Part shown: positions 25,652 through 35,400 of the stretch, in pieces
Numbering within the stretch: position 1 is the first letter of the stretch
How the letters are laid out: each line of letters starts with the position of its first letter
Assembly: GCA_965267355.1 (NCBI GenBank)
Contig: OZ253956.1
Location: 2,480,001 to 2,544,000, forward strand
Direction of reading: 5' to 3'
DNA: 64,000 bases
Source: GCA-002793235 sp965267355
Lineage (GTDB): Bacteria > Bacteroidota > Bacteroidia > Flavobacteriales_E > Vicingaceae
The notes under the pieces: generated by a model
The model's database searches: none
What the model saw: only the letters and a program-made list of their open reading frames with translations
Told to the model about the DNA's origin: nothing
Made by a program: the position numbers and the translations under genes

Positions 25652-25927
25652 TTAGTTTATTTCTACGGTTAAACCAGCGTCAGCCAATATTTCTGACATT
25701 ACTTTTAAATCCTCAAACTCGCCTTTTTTCACATCACACTTTCCTTTGTAATGTACCAAGTAAGCACATTGTTCAGCCTGTATCAAATTATGATTACATA
25801 CCTTCACCAACATATCAATTACATGATCAAAAGTATTTACATCATCATTAAACAGAATTAAACGATGTTCTTTAGTTAGTAATTCTTTTAAATCTAATTC
25901 TTCTTCAAAAATTGTTTCAGTACTCAT
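25652..25927 (-). CDS. clpS: ATP-dependent Clp protease adaptor ClpS
   Basis: A 91-residue adaptor that delivers N-degron substrates to the Clp protease. The fold signature HRLILFNDDVNTFDHVIDMLVKV at about 24-46 contains the conserved N-D-D substrate pocket, followed by CNHNLIQAEQCAYLVHYKGKCDV and the terminal DAGLTVEI. An acidic unstructured N terminus of about 20 residues is normal. No clpA is in the window. It starts directly after the stop of the 2148-residue gene and stands 2 bases before the M48 gene. Confidence 0.95.
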   Translation of the reverse strand: MSTETIFEEELDLKELLTKEHRLILFNDDVNTFDHVIDMLVKVCNHNLIQAEQCAYLVHYKGKCDVKKGEFEDLKVMSEILADAGLTVEIN

Positions 25928-28900
25928 TTATTGATTTTTTATTAAATCTAATGCTTCTTCTACTCCTATTGGATTTCCATCTTTAAAAGCAATGGTCTCT
26001 GGATTCTCCACTCCCATTTCTTTCATTTCAATTTGCAAATCTAATGCCGATTGATAATCTGGAAACGAACCAATGACATAAATTGTTTTATTGCCCTCTT
26101 CATAATTTTTTACTCCCCTTCCAGTTAATTGTAAAAATCTTGCTGCATCTTCAACCGGAACATCTTCTTCATATTCTCCAAGCTTCACTTTAAACTCTAT
26201 GTTTAAATCTTCTCCCGAATAACTTTTCTCAGATGTTTCTGTTTCTGTTTCTGTTTCTGTTTCTGTAATTGTACTCTCTTCTTCAATAGGGGTTTCCATT
26301 TCTACATTTTCATTTTCAACAGTTTCAGCAATACCATCCAACGAATTTTCTTCCTCATCAACCTGATTGATAGTAGTTGTTTCTGATTCAGTACCAGAAG
26401 ATTTCAACAATTGTGTAGCCTCAGCAACTGGCACTCTTCTACCTCCATTATACGCTACCACAAAAGCATCAGCAATGCCTTGTGCTCTTATTCTATCTTT
26501 TGCAGCATTAGCATCATTCAGATTTTTAAAGTTTCCTGATGTATATCGTATTAAACCACTTTCTAATCTTTCACTATTTAAAGGTGAAACATTACTCAAT
26601 TGGCCCGCAGTAACTGGTTTAGAATATACTCCAACCTGCACTGCATAAAATACCCCATCAATATTTCTAACATCAGTTGAAACTCCATCTTTTACTTCTT
26701 CTGTTGTAATTTTTTCCAACTCATTAGTAGATGTATTACTTGGAGTTTCAGTATTAGTATTTGTTGGCGTTGTATTTTCTTCTATAGAGAAATTGTTTTC
26801 TGCTACAACATTATCATCTATCATTGCTCTAGCCTCAGAAACACCAATTCTTTTACCATTATAGAATGCAACAACAAAAGCATCAGAGTAACCAATTGAA
26901 CGAATAGAGTTCTTAGCTTCGTTAGCCATGTTGAACGAATTGAAAAGTCCTGCAGTATATCGGGTAATTCCATTACCTGCATCTTCTGCCATAATTGGTG
27001 CAAAGCCTTTAAAGTGGTTTTGTGGGATAGGGTTTCTAAATGCCCCGATCTGAACTTTAAATACTAGTCCTTCAGGCATTTTTTCGGCTGATGGTATCGG
27101 ATTACTTTCGTTATAAACCGGTTGATTGTTACTCATTACAAATATCGACTGGTTTAACTTTTCTGGCACCTCGTCTATATTGCTCAATGAAGGTTGTACG
27201 GTAGTAGATTCCGTGGATGTTTCTACTATTTCAGTAGTTGTATTCTCTGTTGTTTCATTTTCATTGTTTGAAAATTCATTTTCTGAATTTTCAGTTTCGT
27301 TAGTAGCTAAAGAAGTATTCTCTACCAATTCAGTTTCATTAGAATTTGTGTTAGTCTCCACCTCATTTACAGTCTCTGCCTCAGCTGTATTATTCTCAGA
27401 AGATTCATTAGTTGTATTTTCAGCTAATTCTGTTTCGGTAGTATTTATTTCAGATTCATTGGTAACATTACTATTTTCTGAAATTTCAGTTTCCGTTTCA
27501 TTAGCAATTCTATTACTTTCATTCGCTTCTGATGAATTGTTTTCTGGTTGCTCATTCGTTGCTAATTCATTAGCAGTTTCAGTCTCATTAGCCGCATTTT
27601 TTTCAATCTCAGCCATTAAGTCAGCATCATAAGTCTCAATCTTTTCAAGTGCAGTAATAATAGCTGCTTCACTTTCTTCTGCATTAATGAGTATAGCATC
27701 ACTTTGTTGTTTAGCCGATTCTGCTTGTCCTTCCTTTGTTGCTGCACTTTGCTTTAATTCAGCTGATTTGGATTCATTTTCAGCTATCATAGCATTTAAT
27801 TTCTCTATTTGTTCTAGCTTCTTCGCTTTATCAGCTTCATTAGAAGAACCTTCTGCCATAGCTTTTAAGGTAACTCCTAGTTGTTTCTGGTCAGCTGCAT
27901 CTTGCTCATAAATTTCTGCCTCTGCGTACTCTACTTCTGCTTCTTTTACCAACCTTCTGTTTTCTTTCTTTAGTTCAGCATAATTCTGATAATTCTCTGA
28001 GTTTTTAATCTCAATAACTTCAGCTGATTTTAATTGTTGAATAACTGCAATGTCTTCATCAGAAATTTCAGGTGAAGATGAACTTAAAGGAACACTTGAT
28101 GTTGTTGTTGATTCATTTTCTGTACTGGTATTGGTTTCATTAGTGGAAGTCTCATTTACAGTAGTATTCTCTGCCACTTCATTCTCGTTAATTGCAGATT
28201 CGATTTCATTAATTTCTGTAGAATTTGTTTCAGATTCACTAGTCTCTGTTTCATTAGCTATTCTATTACTTGCTGTTGTCTCTGTCTCATTAGTATTATT
28301 ATTTTCTGCTGTAGCAATAGCTTCATTCAGGTTATCACTAGAGATTTGATTGATTGCCATATTTTGCTTATTAATAGCTTTCATTTCTAACTCATAAGCT
28401 TTTTGTAAAGCTGATTCTTTAACTGTAAAATTGGTAGCGTTAATAGCTCTTTCTCGCTCAATTTGTGCTTCTGCATAATAACTGTTAGCTTCTTCCTCAT
28501 ACATTTCAATCATTAATGCCTGATTAGAATATTCATCTGTATTGGCTTTTTTAAGTTCTTCTATTACAGTTTGATTATTTTGATACTCTTTTCTATTGGC
28601 TGTTTCATAAGCTCTTGCTATTTGTTCTTGTTTTTCTTCCGATTGTTTAATTAATGCGTCTGATTCAGATATTAACTCTGCTTTTTTTGTTGCATTATTA
28701 GTAGAAGCTGCTTCATTTAATTTAACATCTGCTTCATCCTTTAATTGTTTAGCTTCAGATTTCATAACAGAAACATTAGCTACACTTTCTTTAGATAAAT
28801 CTGATTGATATTCAAAACCTTCGTAATACTTTAAATTAGAGAACTCATCTTCCTCTCCATTTAATTTATCGCTGGTTAATTCGTAAACAGGCACTTTAGT

Positions 28901-31900
28901 TGCTGCACTAGTAGAACTTTCGTTAGTTGATTCGTTATTAGCACTTGTTTCGGTAGTGTTTTCAGCAAGTTCAGTCTCGCTACTGTTATTTTCAACTTCG
29001 TTTGTTGATTCAATATTTTCAGAAGTTTCTGTAGTTGAAAATTCATTTGTTGTGTTTTCTGCCAATTCATTTTCAGTTGTGGTAGTTTCTGCTTCGTTTA
29101 TTGTTGTAGAACTTTCAGTAACTTCTGTTTGATTGGTTGTGTTATTGTTAGTATTTACTTCTAACGAATTGTTTTCTGGTTGTTCGTTGGTAGCCAAGTC
29201 AGTAGATTCAGGCTGCATAGCTTCTGCTTGCATTTCATAAATCGCTACATATTCTTCTTGCTCTGTTAAGTCATTCTCTAGTATGGCAATTTTATTTTCT
29301 ATAGCAGCTTTCTCCGATTCGTCTGCTTCTTGTAATTCCATTTTTCTAATCAATAATTCTTCTTTGGTTGCTTCTACCCAATTTTGGTGAATTTTAGCTT
29401 TCTCAATATAAGCCTCATAAGTATCTTCATCTGGGGAGCTATTTAATTGTTCTGTATAAATTGTTTCATAATCTTTAATACTTCCATCTTCATTAATGAT
29501 ATTAACTTTTTCAGTAGTTACAGTGTTATTAGTACTTACTTCATTTGTAAAAGTTGTATTATTTTCATTAGAAGTATTTTCTGCTATTTCAGTAGTTTCT
29601 GTATTAGAAGAATTAGCGGCTAACAAAGTTTTATTTTCATTAAGTTCTTTTTGCTTCTGTTCTTTTAAAGTTTCTAAAGCCGCTATTTTATTTTCTAATT
29701 CGGCTTTTTTATTGGCATTTAATTCAACAGCAAGTTGCTCGTTTCTTAAAGCAATCTCTTCATCTATATCTTTTATCCAACTCTCATTAATTTTTATAAC
29801 TCGTTTTGTTCTTTTATTTTCATCCTCTATCCCATCAACTTCAGCTAATTCTACACTTCTTTTTGTATTGTAATCAATTAAGTTACCTTGTTCATCAACT
29901 ATATCGTACTCTTCTTTGTGATCTGCCAAACTGTAAATTTCAAGTTCAGTTGTTTCATTATCCGCTTCAGCATATAAACCTACCAATCCTTCTTTTTCAA
30001 AATAAACAATGTCGTTTTCTATCTGTAATTTCTTACTTTCATCTATATTCGCTACAGTATTATCGCTATTAGCAATTTCAGTTATTATTTGCTGAGATGT
30101 TTGAGCTTTACTCTTCTCTATTTCATAAGCCTTTTTCGCCTTATCCTCAGCAACAATAGATTTATCCAATTCAAATTCATTATCTTCTAAATCAATGGTT
30201 AACACGTCAATTCTGGCTTGTAAATCTTCTTTTTCGCTTTTCTTTTTAGTAGTTGTTAATTGATTTTTTAATTGCTCAACTTCTTTCTCTATCTCATTTT
30301 CTCTGTTTCTTAGCTCTGTAGCTTTATTTCTTGCTTTACTATATATTTCCTTAGCTTCTGAAAGTTTTTTGTCACTTAATTCCTTTTCGGTTTCTATGGC
30401 AGAGGTAGTATGATAAGTAGCAGAAGCAATTTCATCTAATTGCGATAGATTTTTCTCAGCCTCAACTCTGTTTCCATTATCAATGTTCGAATTGATTTTT
30501 TCTTGTAAATTATTTATTTTAGAAGCATCTGAAGTTCTTTCTACTACTTCGTTTTCTAATGTTTTGGCAACAGAAAGTGCAGCTATTGTTTGATTAACAT
30601 AACTGGCTGCTTCTAACTTTTTCTGCTCAGCTAATGCTTGTTTTTGTTTTTTCTCCTCTTCATCTGTTGCTTCATTTGCTTCGGCAAAAAGTTGCTCTGA
30701 TTCTGTAAAAAGCTGCTTAGCTTTTAAACTATTGTCTTCAGCTTTTTTAAATGCAGTATTGGTCTGTTGTTTCGACTCTTCAGTTTGTTCAATAAGTTTA
30801 GAAGCCAGATTATCTGTTTTGTTTACCAACTCTTCATTACTCAACTCACTATACTCAGACTCAGTAGATTCAGTTTCGGCAACAATTTCTGTTTTTGAAG
30901 CTTGGCTCAATACTTCTTCCTCTGTAGTGTTAACTTCCAACTGAGCTTTTTTCTTCAAAATATGTTCAACCACTAATGGATCATTAATGTCAAATTCGTC
31001 CGTTTCATCAAATAAATTCTTTACCACCAACTTTTCATCGCTCCCTTCTCCTACTAACCTTAGTTCCTGCTTTAATGCTCTAAAACTTTCTAACTCTGGC
31101 AACTCAATTACCGCACTATGAATTGGAGCATCGCTTGTAGTTTCTACTAAAATTTTAAACTTACCTCCATTGCTTGGAAAAACTAACAAGTACTCTCCTG
31201 AAACACTATGCGTTTTGTAAACTCCGTATCTTCTATCTTTTTCTGCATCTTTAACAGTAATGGTCGCATCTTTCATCTCAGGATTTGCCTCAGCTAAAAA
31301 GAATCCCTTAACCACAGAATTTTCAACAGGAGCCGGATCAACAGTTACTCTATAAACAGTTAACTCACCTTGTTTACTTGCTCTTGATGATGCAAAATAC
31401 GCTAATTGATTATCAATATCTGATATGTATAAAATATCATCATCAGGTGTATTTATTGGGAAATCAAGGTTCTCCGGATAAGACCATTTTCCTGTTCTTA
31501 AATCTAAAGTAGATTTAAAAACATCATACCCCCCCATACTATTGTAGCCTTTAGAACAAAAATACAGTGTGCTTCCATCTGGATGTAAAAACGGATAATC
31601 TTCATCAAACTTAGAGTTCAGTTCTTCTGCCAAAGGCGATGGATCGCTCCATTCTCCATTAGGCAGCTTGACAACTTTGTATAAATCTTTGCCATTTACA
31701 CCTGTTTTACCATAAGAAGAAAAAACAACCATATCTCTTTTCTCTCCCAAATAAATAATTGATGACTCATTTCTTTTCTTATCTAACTTTGTTTTAAACT
31801 CATCTGGTTTCACCACTATTTTCCCTCCAATACCTGCTAAGTCATAGCTTCTGAAAAAATCGGTTCTTCTAATATCTTTTCTACTTAAAACTCCTATATC

Positions 31901-32374
31901 GGTCATACTTTTAACTAGATTCTCTCCATTTTCACACATTACAATTTCTCTGTCTACATCAAAACGTTGTATATCTTTTGGAGGTGCTTTAGTTTTAAAC
32001 TTATTGTAATAAACTTTAGCTTGAGAAAACTGATAATTGTGGTGATAAGCTTTAGCTAAAAAATAATACGCTAATGGATTAACTGTAGATTTTGAGGTAG
32101 CAAACTTTAAGTATTTAAGTGCATCTTCTTTTTCTTTTGAGCCAACTAATACACAAGTTCCATACTTAAAATTGTAATCTAAATCTTTTGGGTAAAGACT
32201 TAACAGTTGACCAAACAAAGGCATCGCTTCGTGGTACTTTTCCTCTTCAAACATTTTATTTGCTGCTTCTTTTAACTCCTCTTCTGAGTTATATTGACCA
32301 AATACAGAAGTAGAAACAAGCATTATTAATAATGCTAAAAGAGAACTTAATTTATATACACTTTTTCTTATCAT
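25928..32374 (-). CDS. Giant exported multidomain protein: TPR, PD40 propeller, Glu/Asn/Thr-rich repeats and three C-terminal SPOR-like domains
   Basis: A 2148-residue protein. Signal peptide 1-26 (VFGQ). Residues 30-135 are TPR-like (AANKMFEEEKYHEAMPLFGQLLSLYPKD). Residues 213-346 are a PD40/WD40-like propeller with the typical DEDYPFLHPDGSTLYFCSKGYNSMGGYDVF. Residues about 480-1760 alternate long Glu/Lys-rich coiled coils with four Asn/Thr/Glu-rich tracts (near 915-958, 1056-1165, 1343-1438, 1590-1726). The C terminus holds three related SPOR-like units near 1765-1850, 1908-1990 and 2057-2145 (FKVQIGAFRNP, YAVQVGVYSKP, FKVKLGEYEED). SPOR domains bind denuded peptidoglycan, so I infer a periplasmic, cell-wall-linked protein. 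It replaces the OmpA end usual in TPR-PD40 proteins. Confidence 0.8.
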   Translation of the reverse strand: MIRKSVYKLSSLLALLIMLVSTSVFGQYNSEEELKEAANKMFEEEKYHEAMPLFGQLLSLYPKDLDYNFKYGTCVLVGSKEKEDALKYLKFATSKSTVNPLAYYFLAKAYHHNYQFSQAKVYYNKFKTKAPPKDIQRFDVDREIVMCENGENLVKSMTDIGVLSRKDIRRTDFFRSYDLAGIGGKIVVKPDEFKTKLDKKRNESSIIYLGEKRDMVVFSSYGKTGVNGKDLYKVVKLPNGEWSDPSPLAEELNSKFDEDYPFLHPDGSTLYFCSKGYNSMGGYDVFKSTLDLRTGKWSYPENLDFPINTPDDDILYISDIDNQLAYFASSRASKQGELTVYRVTVDPAPVENSVVKGFFLAEANPEMKDATITVKDAEKDRRYGVYKTHSVSGEYLLVFPSNGGKFKILVETTSDAPIHSAVIELPELESFRALKQELRLVGEGSDEKLVVKNLFDETDEFDINDPLVVEHILKKKAQLEVNTTEEEVLSQASKTEIVAETESTESEYSELSNEELVNKTDNLASKLIEQTEESKQQTNTAFKKAEDNSLKAKQLFTESEQLFAEANEATDEEEKKQKQALAEQKKLEAASYVNQTIAALSVAKTLENEVVERTSDASKINNLQEKINSNIDNGNRVEAEKNLSQLDEIASATYHTTSAIETEKELSDKKLSEAKEIYSKARNKATELRNRENEIEKEVEQLKNQLTTTKKKSEKEDLQARIDVLTIDLEDNEFELDKSIVAEDKAKKAYEIEKSKAQTSQQIITEIANSDNTVANIDESKKLQIENDIVYFEKEGLVGLYAEADNETTELEIYSLADHKEEYDIVDEQGNLIDYNTKRSVELAEVDGIEDENKRTKRVIKINESWIKDIDEEIALRNEQLAVELNANKKAELENKIAALETLKEQKQKELNENKTLLAANSSNTETTEIAENTSNENNTTFTNEVSTNNTVTTEKVNIINEDGSIKDYETIYTEQLNSSPDEDTYEAYIEKAKIHQNWVEATKEELLIRKMELQEADESEKAAIENKIAILENDLTEQEEYVAIYEMQAEAMQPESTDLATNEQPENNSLEVNTNNNTTNQTEVTESSTTINEAETTTTENELAENTTNEFSTTETSENIESTNEVENNSSETELAENTTETSANNESTNESSTSAATKVPVYELTSDKLNGEEDEFSNLKYYEGFEYQSDLSKESVANVSVMKSEAKQLKDEADVKLNEAASTNNATKKAELISESDALIKQSEEKQEQIARAYETANRKEYQNNQTVIEELKKANTDEYSNQALMIEMYEEEANSYYAEAQIERERAINATNFTVKESALQKAYELEMKAINKQNMAINQISSDNLNEAIATAENNNTNETETTASNRIANETETSESETNSTEINEIESAINENEVAENTTVNETSTNETNTSTENESTTTSSVPLSSSSPEISDEDIAVIQQLKSAEVIEIKNSENYQNYAELKKENRRLVKEAEVEYAEAEIYEQDAADQKQLGVTLKAMAEGSSNEADKAKKLEQIEKLNAMIAENESKSAELKQSAATKEGQAESAKQQSDAILINAEESEAAIITALEKIETYDADLMAEIEKNAANETETANELATNEQPENNSSEANESNRIANETETEISENSNVTNESEINTTETELAENTTNESSENNTAEAETVNEVETNTNSNETELVENTSLATNETENSENEFSNNENETTENTTTEIVETSTESTTVQPSLSNIDEVPEKLNQSIFVMSNNQPVYNESNPIPSAEKMPEGLVFKVQIGAFRNPIPQNHFKGFAPIMAEDAGNGITRYTAGLFNSFNMANEAKNSIRSIGYSDAFVVAFYNGKRIGVSEARAMIDDNVVAENNFSIEENTTPTNTNTETPSNTSTNELEKITTEEVKDGVSTDVRNIDGVFYAVQVGVYSKPVTAGQLSNVSPLNSERLESGLIRYTSGNFKNLNDANAAKDRIRAQGIADAFVVAYNGGRRVPVAEATQLLKSSGTESETTTINQVDEEENSLDGIAETVENENVEMETPIEEESTITETETETETETSEKSYSGEDLNIEFKVKLGEYEEDVPVEDAARFLQLTGRGVKNYEEGNKTIYVIGSFPDYQSALDLQIEMKEMGVENPETIAFKDGNPIGVEEALDLIKNQ
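26235..26264. repeat. Hexanucleotide tandem repeat (GTTTCT)5
   Basis: Five exact GTTTCT units on the plus strand, encoding a Thr-Glu dipeptide run between the second and third SPOR-like units of the giant protein. Because the unit is six bases, gain or loss of copies changes linker length without changing frame. Confidence 0.9.
27197..27605. repeat. Low-complexity Asn/Thr/Glu/Ser coding tract
   Basis: Degenerate short repeats such as ELAENTTNES, SNETELVENTS and ATNEQPENNS are encoded here on the minus strand. The block ATNEQPENNS also occurs in the tract at 28880-29205, showing that the tracts arose by internal duplication. Confidence 0.75.
28060..28345. repeat. Low-complexity Asn/Thr/Glu/Ser coding tract
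   Basis: A second tract in the giant gene with repeats such as NEVAENTTVNETSTNETNT and SNRIANETETSE; SNRIANETETE also occurs in the tract at 27197-27605. Confidence 0.7.
28880..29205. repeat. Low-complexity Asn/Thr/Glu/Ser coding tract
   Basis: A third tract, with ENELAENTTNEFSTTETSEN and ETELAENTTETSANNE as near copies of each other and of units in the other tracts. A smaller, similar tract lies at 29500-29630. Confidence 0.7.
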
Positions 32375-32446
32375 TTATAGGCTAAGCCAATTATCAAAGG
32401 TAATTATTATATTAAATGGATGCAAAAAACGAAATTTTACATAGAA

Positions 32447-35400
32447 CTATTCATCAAACTTCCTTAAAAAGTCTCTCTTTTTCCTTTCAGTAGAATACAT
32501 GAAACTATATGGAGTTTGTCCTTTTCCAACCTTAACTTTTCGTTTATCAGGCTTAGTATCAGTGATTGCCGTATTGAATTCAGAATCAGATGAAATAGCT
32601 TGCATAATGCCTCTTGTGTACGTAAAGAAATACCAATTGTTTTTATCTATCTGTAAGTAAATAGTTAGTACATCTCCACTTCTTTTCTTAACTAATTCGA
32701 TTTTACCTTCAACATACTTATTAATCTGTTTGTTTTCAATATTACTAATACCTAATTTACCAAAAGATTTATATGATTTTGAGTCATCATCCCACTTTAA
32801 TCTTACTTCATTGAAGACAATAGATTTCTTAAGTGATTCTGGTAATTTTTTAAATTCACCATATAAATTAACCTGTGCAATTAATTTATCTGCCTCTTGT
32901 TTTCCTAGAACCTCTCTTAATCCTTTCTCATAAATTGGCCTGTCTAGTTTTACTGGGTCTAAAGAACTACCCTCTTCCATTTTTTTAGCCATTTTTTTCA
33001 ATGCATCTCCTGTAAAGAAAAAATCAGTAACCATCACCATATCAAAAATCACATCGTCATCTAATTGATTATGCTGTACCATACCTGCTGTACCAAGCTT
33101 TACTTGTCCTAAATCTCCTCCTAAATCAATAGCACCCTCACCATATACTTTACAGCTTTTTGTACTCAAACTTAAATAGTTACCAGCAAAAGACATTTCT
33201 TGTAGTTTATCTTTATTTGATATTCTATATTCTTCATTTTCTTTATCATAAGTCAGGTAACCTTGTGCAGGAATAACTTCGGTGTGACTATACTTTTTCT
33301 TTTTATTTAAAAAAGATGTATATATACCTAATGAATCGGCACTTAGTAATACGCTAGCTAACAAAGGTTTTCCATCCACAGATTTTGTTGTACTATCAAT
33401 TGGCAAGTATATATCATTAGGATCAACTTCTGCTTCAAAACTAAACCAATCCTTACCTAATAAATCACAATCATGGAAAATTCTTGAATAACCATCAAAC
33501 GTTAAATACTGCTTGTTAGCAAATAGTTTTACTTTACCGTAAAATTCATAATTAGGACTGAGAGTAAAATTAGCAGTATCTTTTACCTGAGCCGTAGCAT
33601 ATGTTTGACCCGTGGTATCTACCCCTATATTTTCAAGATAAATAGTTTGTGATTTACTCAATTCATCTATGTAATCAACATAACCTGTTCCTGCATATTT
33701 TTTCTTACCAAACACATTTATATTAGCATTATAAATATCATGATTTTGAGTTACGTAACTAGCAACAACTCTAGAATTGTTAAGGGTTTGCATTTTTGCT
33801 TTCTTTTCAATTACTACTTTACCGCTATCTGGATAAACCATTGCATCAGCAATATTCATAAACTTAACCCCTTCTGCATTAATAATCTTACGTTTTAAAT
33901 CATATTTTGCCTTAGATGAAAAGAAACTTAAAGAATCCTGATCAGGATGTACTGAGATAAACTGAGCTCCATCTAACTTAACTCCAGAAGCATCTTGTTC
34001 TTTTGCTTCACCTGCAGTCAATTCAATATCATCGTTATCCATATACCACTTAAACTCTTCCATATAACAGATATACTGCATAGGTTCAAAATTGATGTGA
34101 GAGCCACCTCCATTTGATCTAAACTGACCATACCTTTCTTCAAAAGTTACATAAGCATTTACATTTACTGTAGAAAATGCCAAAGCATCTTCAGCTAAAC
34201 CATCTCCCATATCTTTCAACCTAAAATCTGCCGTATCTGATTCAAAATCTTTAAACTTAAATTTAATCAAACGAGCCTCTAATTCAGCTTTTTGAAACTC
34301 AAAAGTACCTGATCCTGTTAATCCGTCTGGTTGAACCATAGTTTGACCATGCATATATGATTTCATATCATACATAGCTATTGGTTTATCAATTTCTCTA
34401 TGTATCATGATGTCTTTCTTAGGAAACCAACGGGTTTTAACATTTTCTCCTTCAACTGGAGGGAACTCTACGTCAACAGGACTTTCTTCTACCTGATACT
34501 TTTGAGCTATAGCATTCATTGAGTCCGGGAAGAAAATAAAATCATCAGACCAAGTCGTAGAAGTGATATAATCTAATTTTCCGTTACCTCTTAAACCATC
34601 ATGGCTTAATCTAATTGTATCATTGAATACTCCTTTACCTCCATACATATCAAACCCATTAGGTGGTGTTTGCTTAACAAAACCAAGGGAATGGTCGGGC
34701 TGAAGAGTTAATGTTTCTTCCATTTCAGGAAAAATACCAGCAGAAAAGAAAGTTCCTTTAAACTCTAGCTGCTCATTATCAAAATTATCTAAGCTATCAA
34801 TTTGAAAGGGTTCCACATGAAAATAAAAGTCATCCTTTTTATAAACTCCGCCTTGTATAGACTTTCTGTCATAAAAAACATAGGAATCTTTAAAACTATT
34901 AAGTATTGGATATTCATCAGCAGGTTTCACTCCTGATTTATTATTCGGCTTATCTATCAGTAAATTTCCATTAATTTTTTCAATAACTGTTTTAACTTTT
35001 TTTAATGCTGGTTGTCCATATTGGTCCTTCTCTCCTGTTTCAGCATAAATCCTCAAGGAATCTACATTTGGCATATCTACCTTAAATTCATCATATTTAA
35101 ATGAGAAATTACTTCCCATAATGTCAAACCTACCAGCTTGTATTACACCACTAAAATCAAAGTCTCTATTCTTTTTAAGAATAATCTCCTTACGAGCTGG
35201 ATATATGATTACTTCCTGAGAATCACTAACATTAATACTATTTACGCCTCTAATTTTTAAATCGTAGTTAATCAAACTTAAAGTAGCATTATTGGCATTT
35301 TTTATATTAGAGTAAAAACCAATCACATCATAATCTATATTACCTCCACTAGCTTTTACCCAATTAAACAGCCTATCTTTTACTATAAAATATTTTCCAT

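Noticed and set aside
26235..29630. CRISPR array
   Set aside because: The repeats are short, degenerate and in coding frame; there are no unique spacers of constant length and no cas genes.
27126..30944. Several Ser/Val-rich plus-strand frames of 60-170 residues inside the giant gene
   Set aside because: They are antisense shadows of the Asn/Thr/Glu-rich repeats, with no start context and composition that mirrors the repeat.
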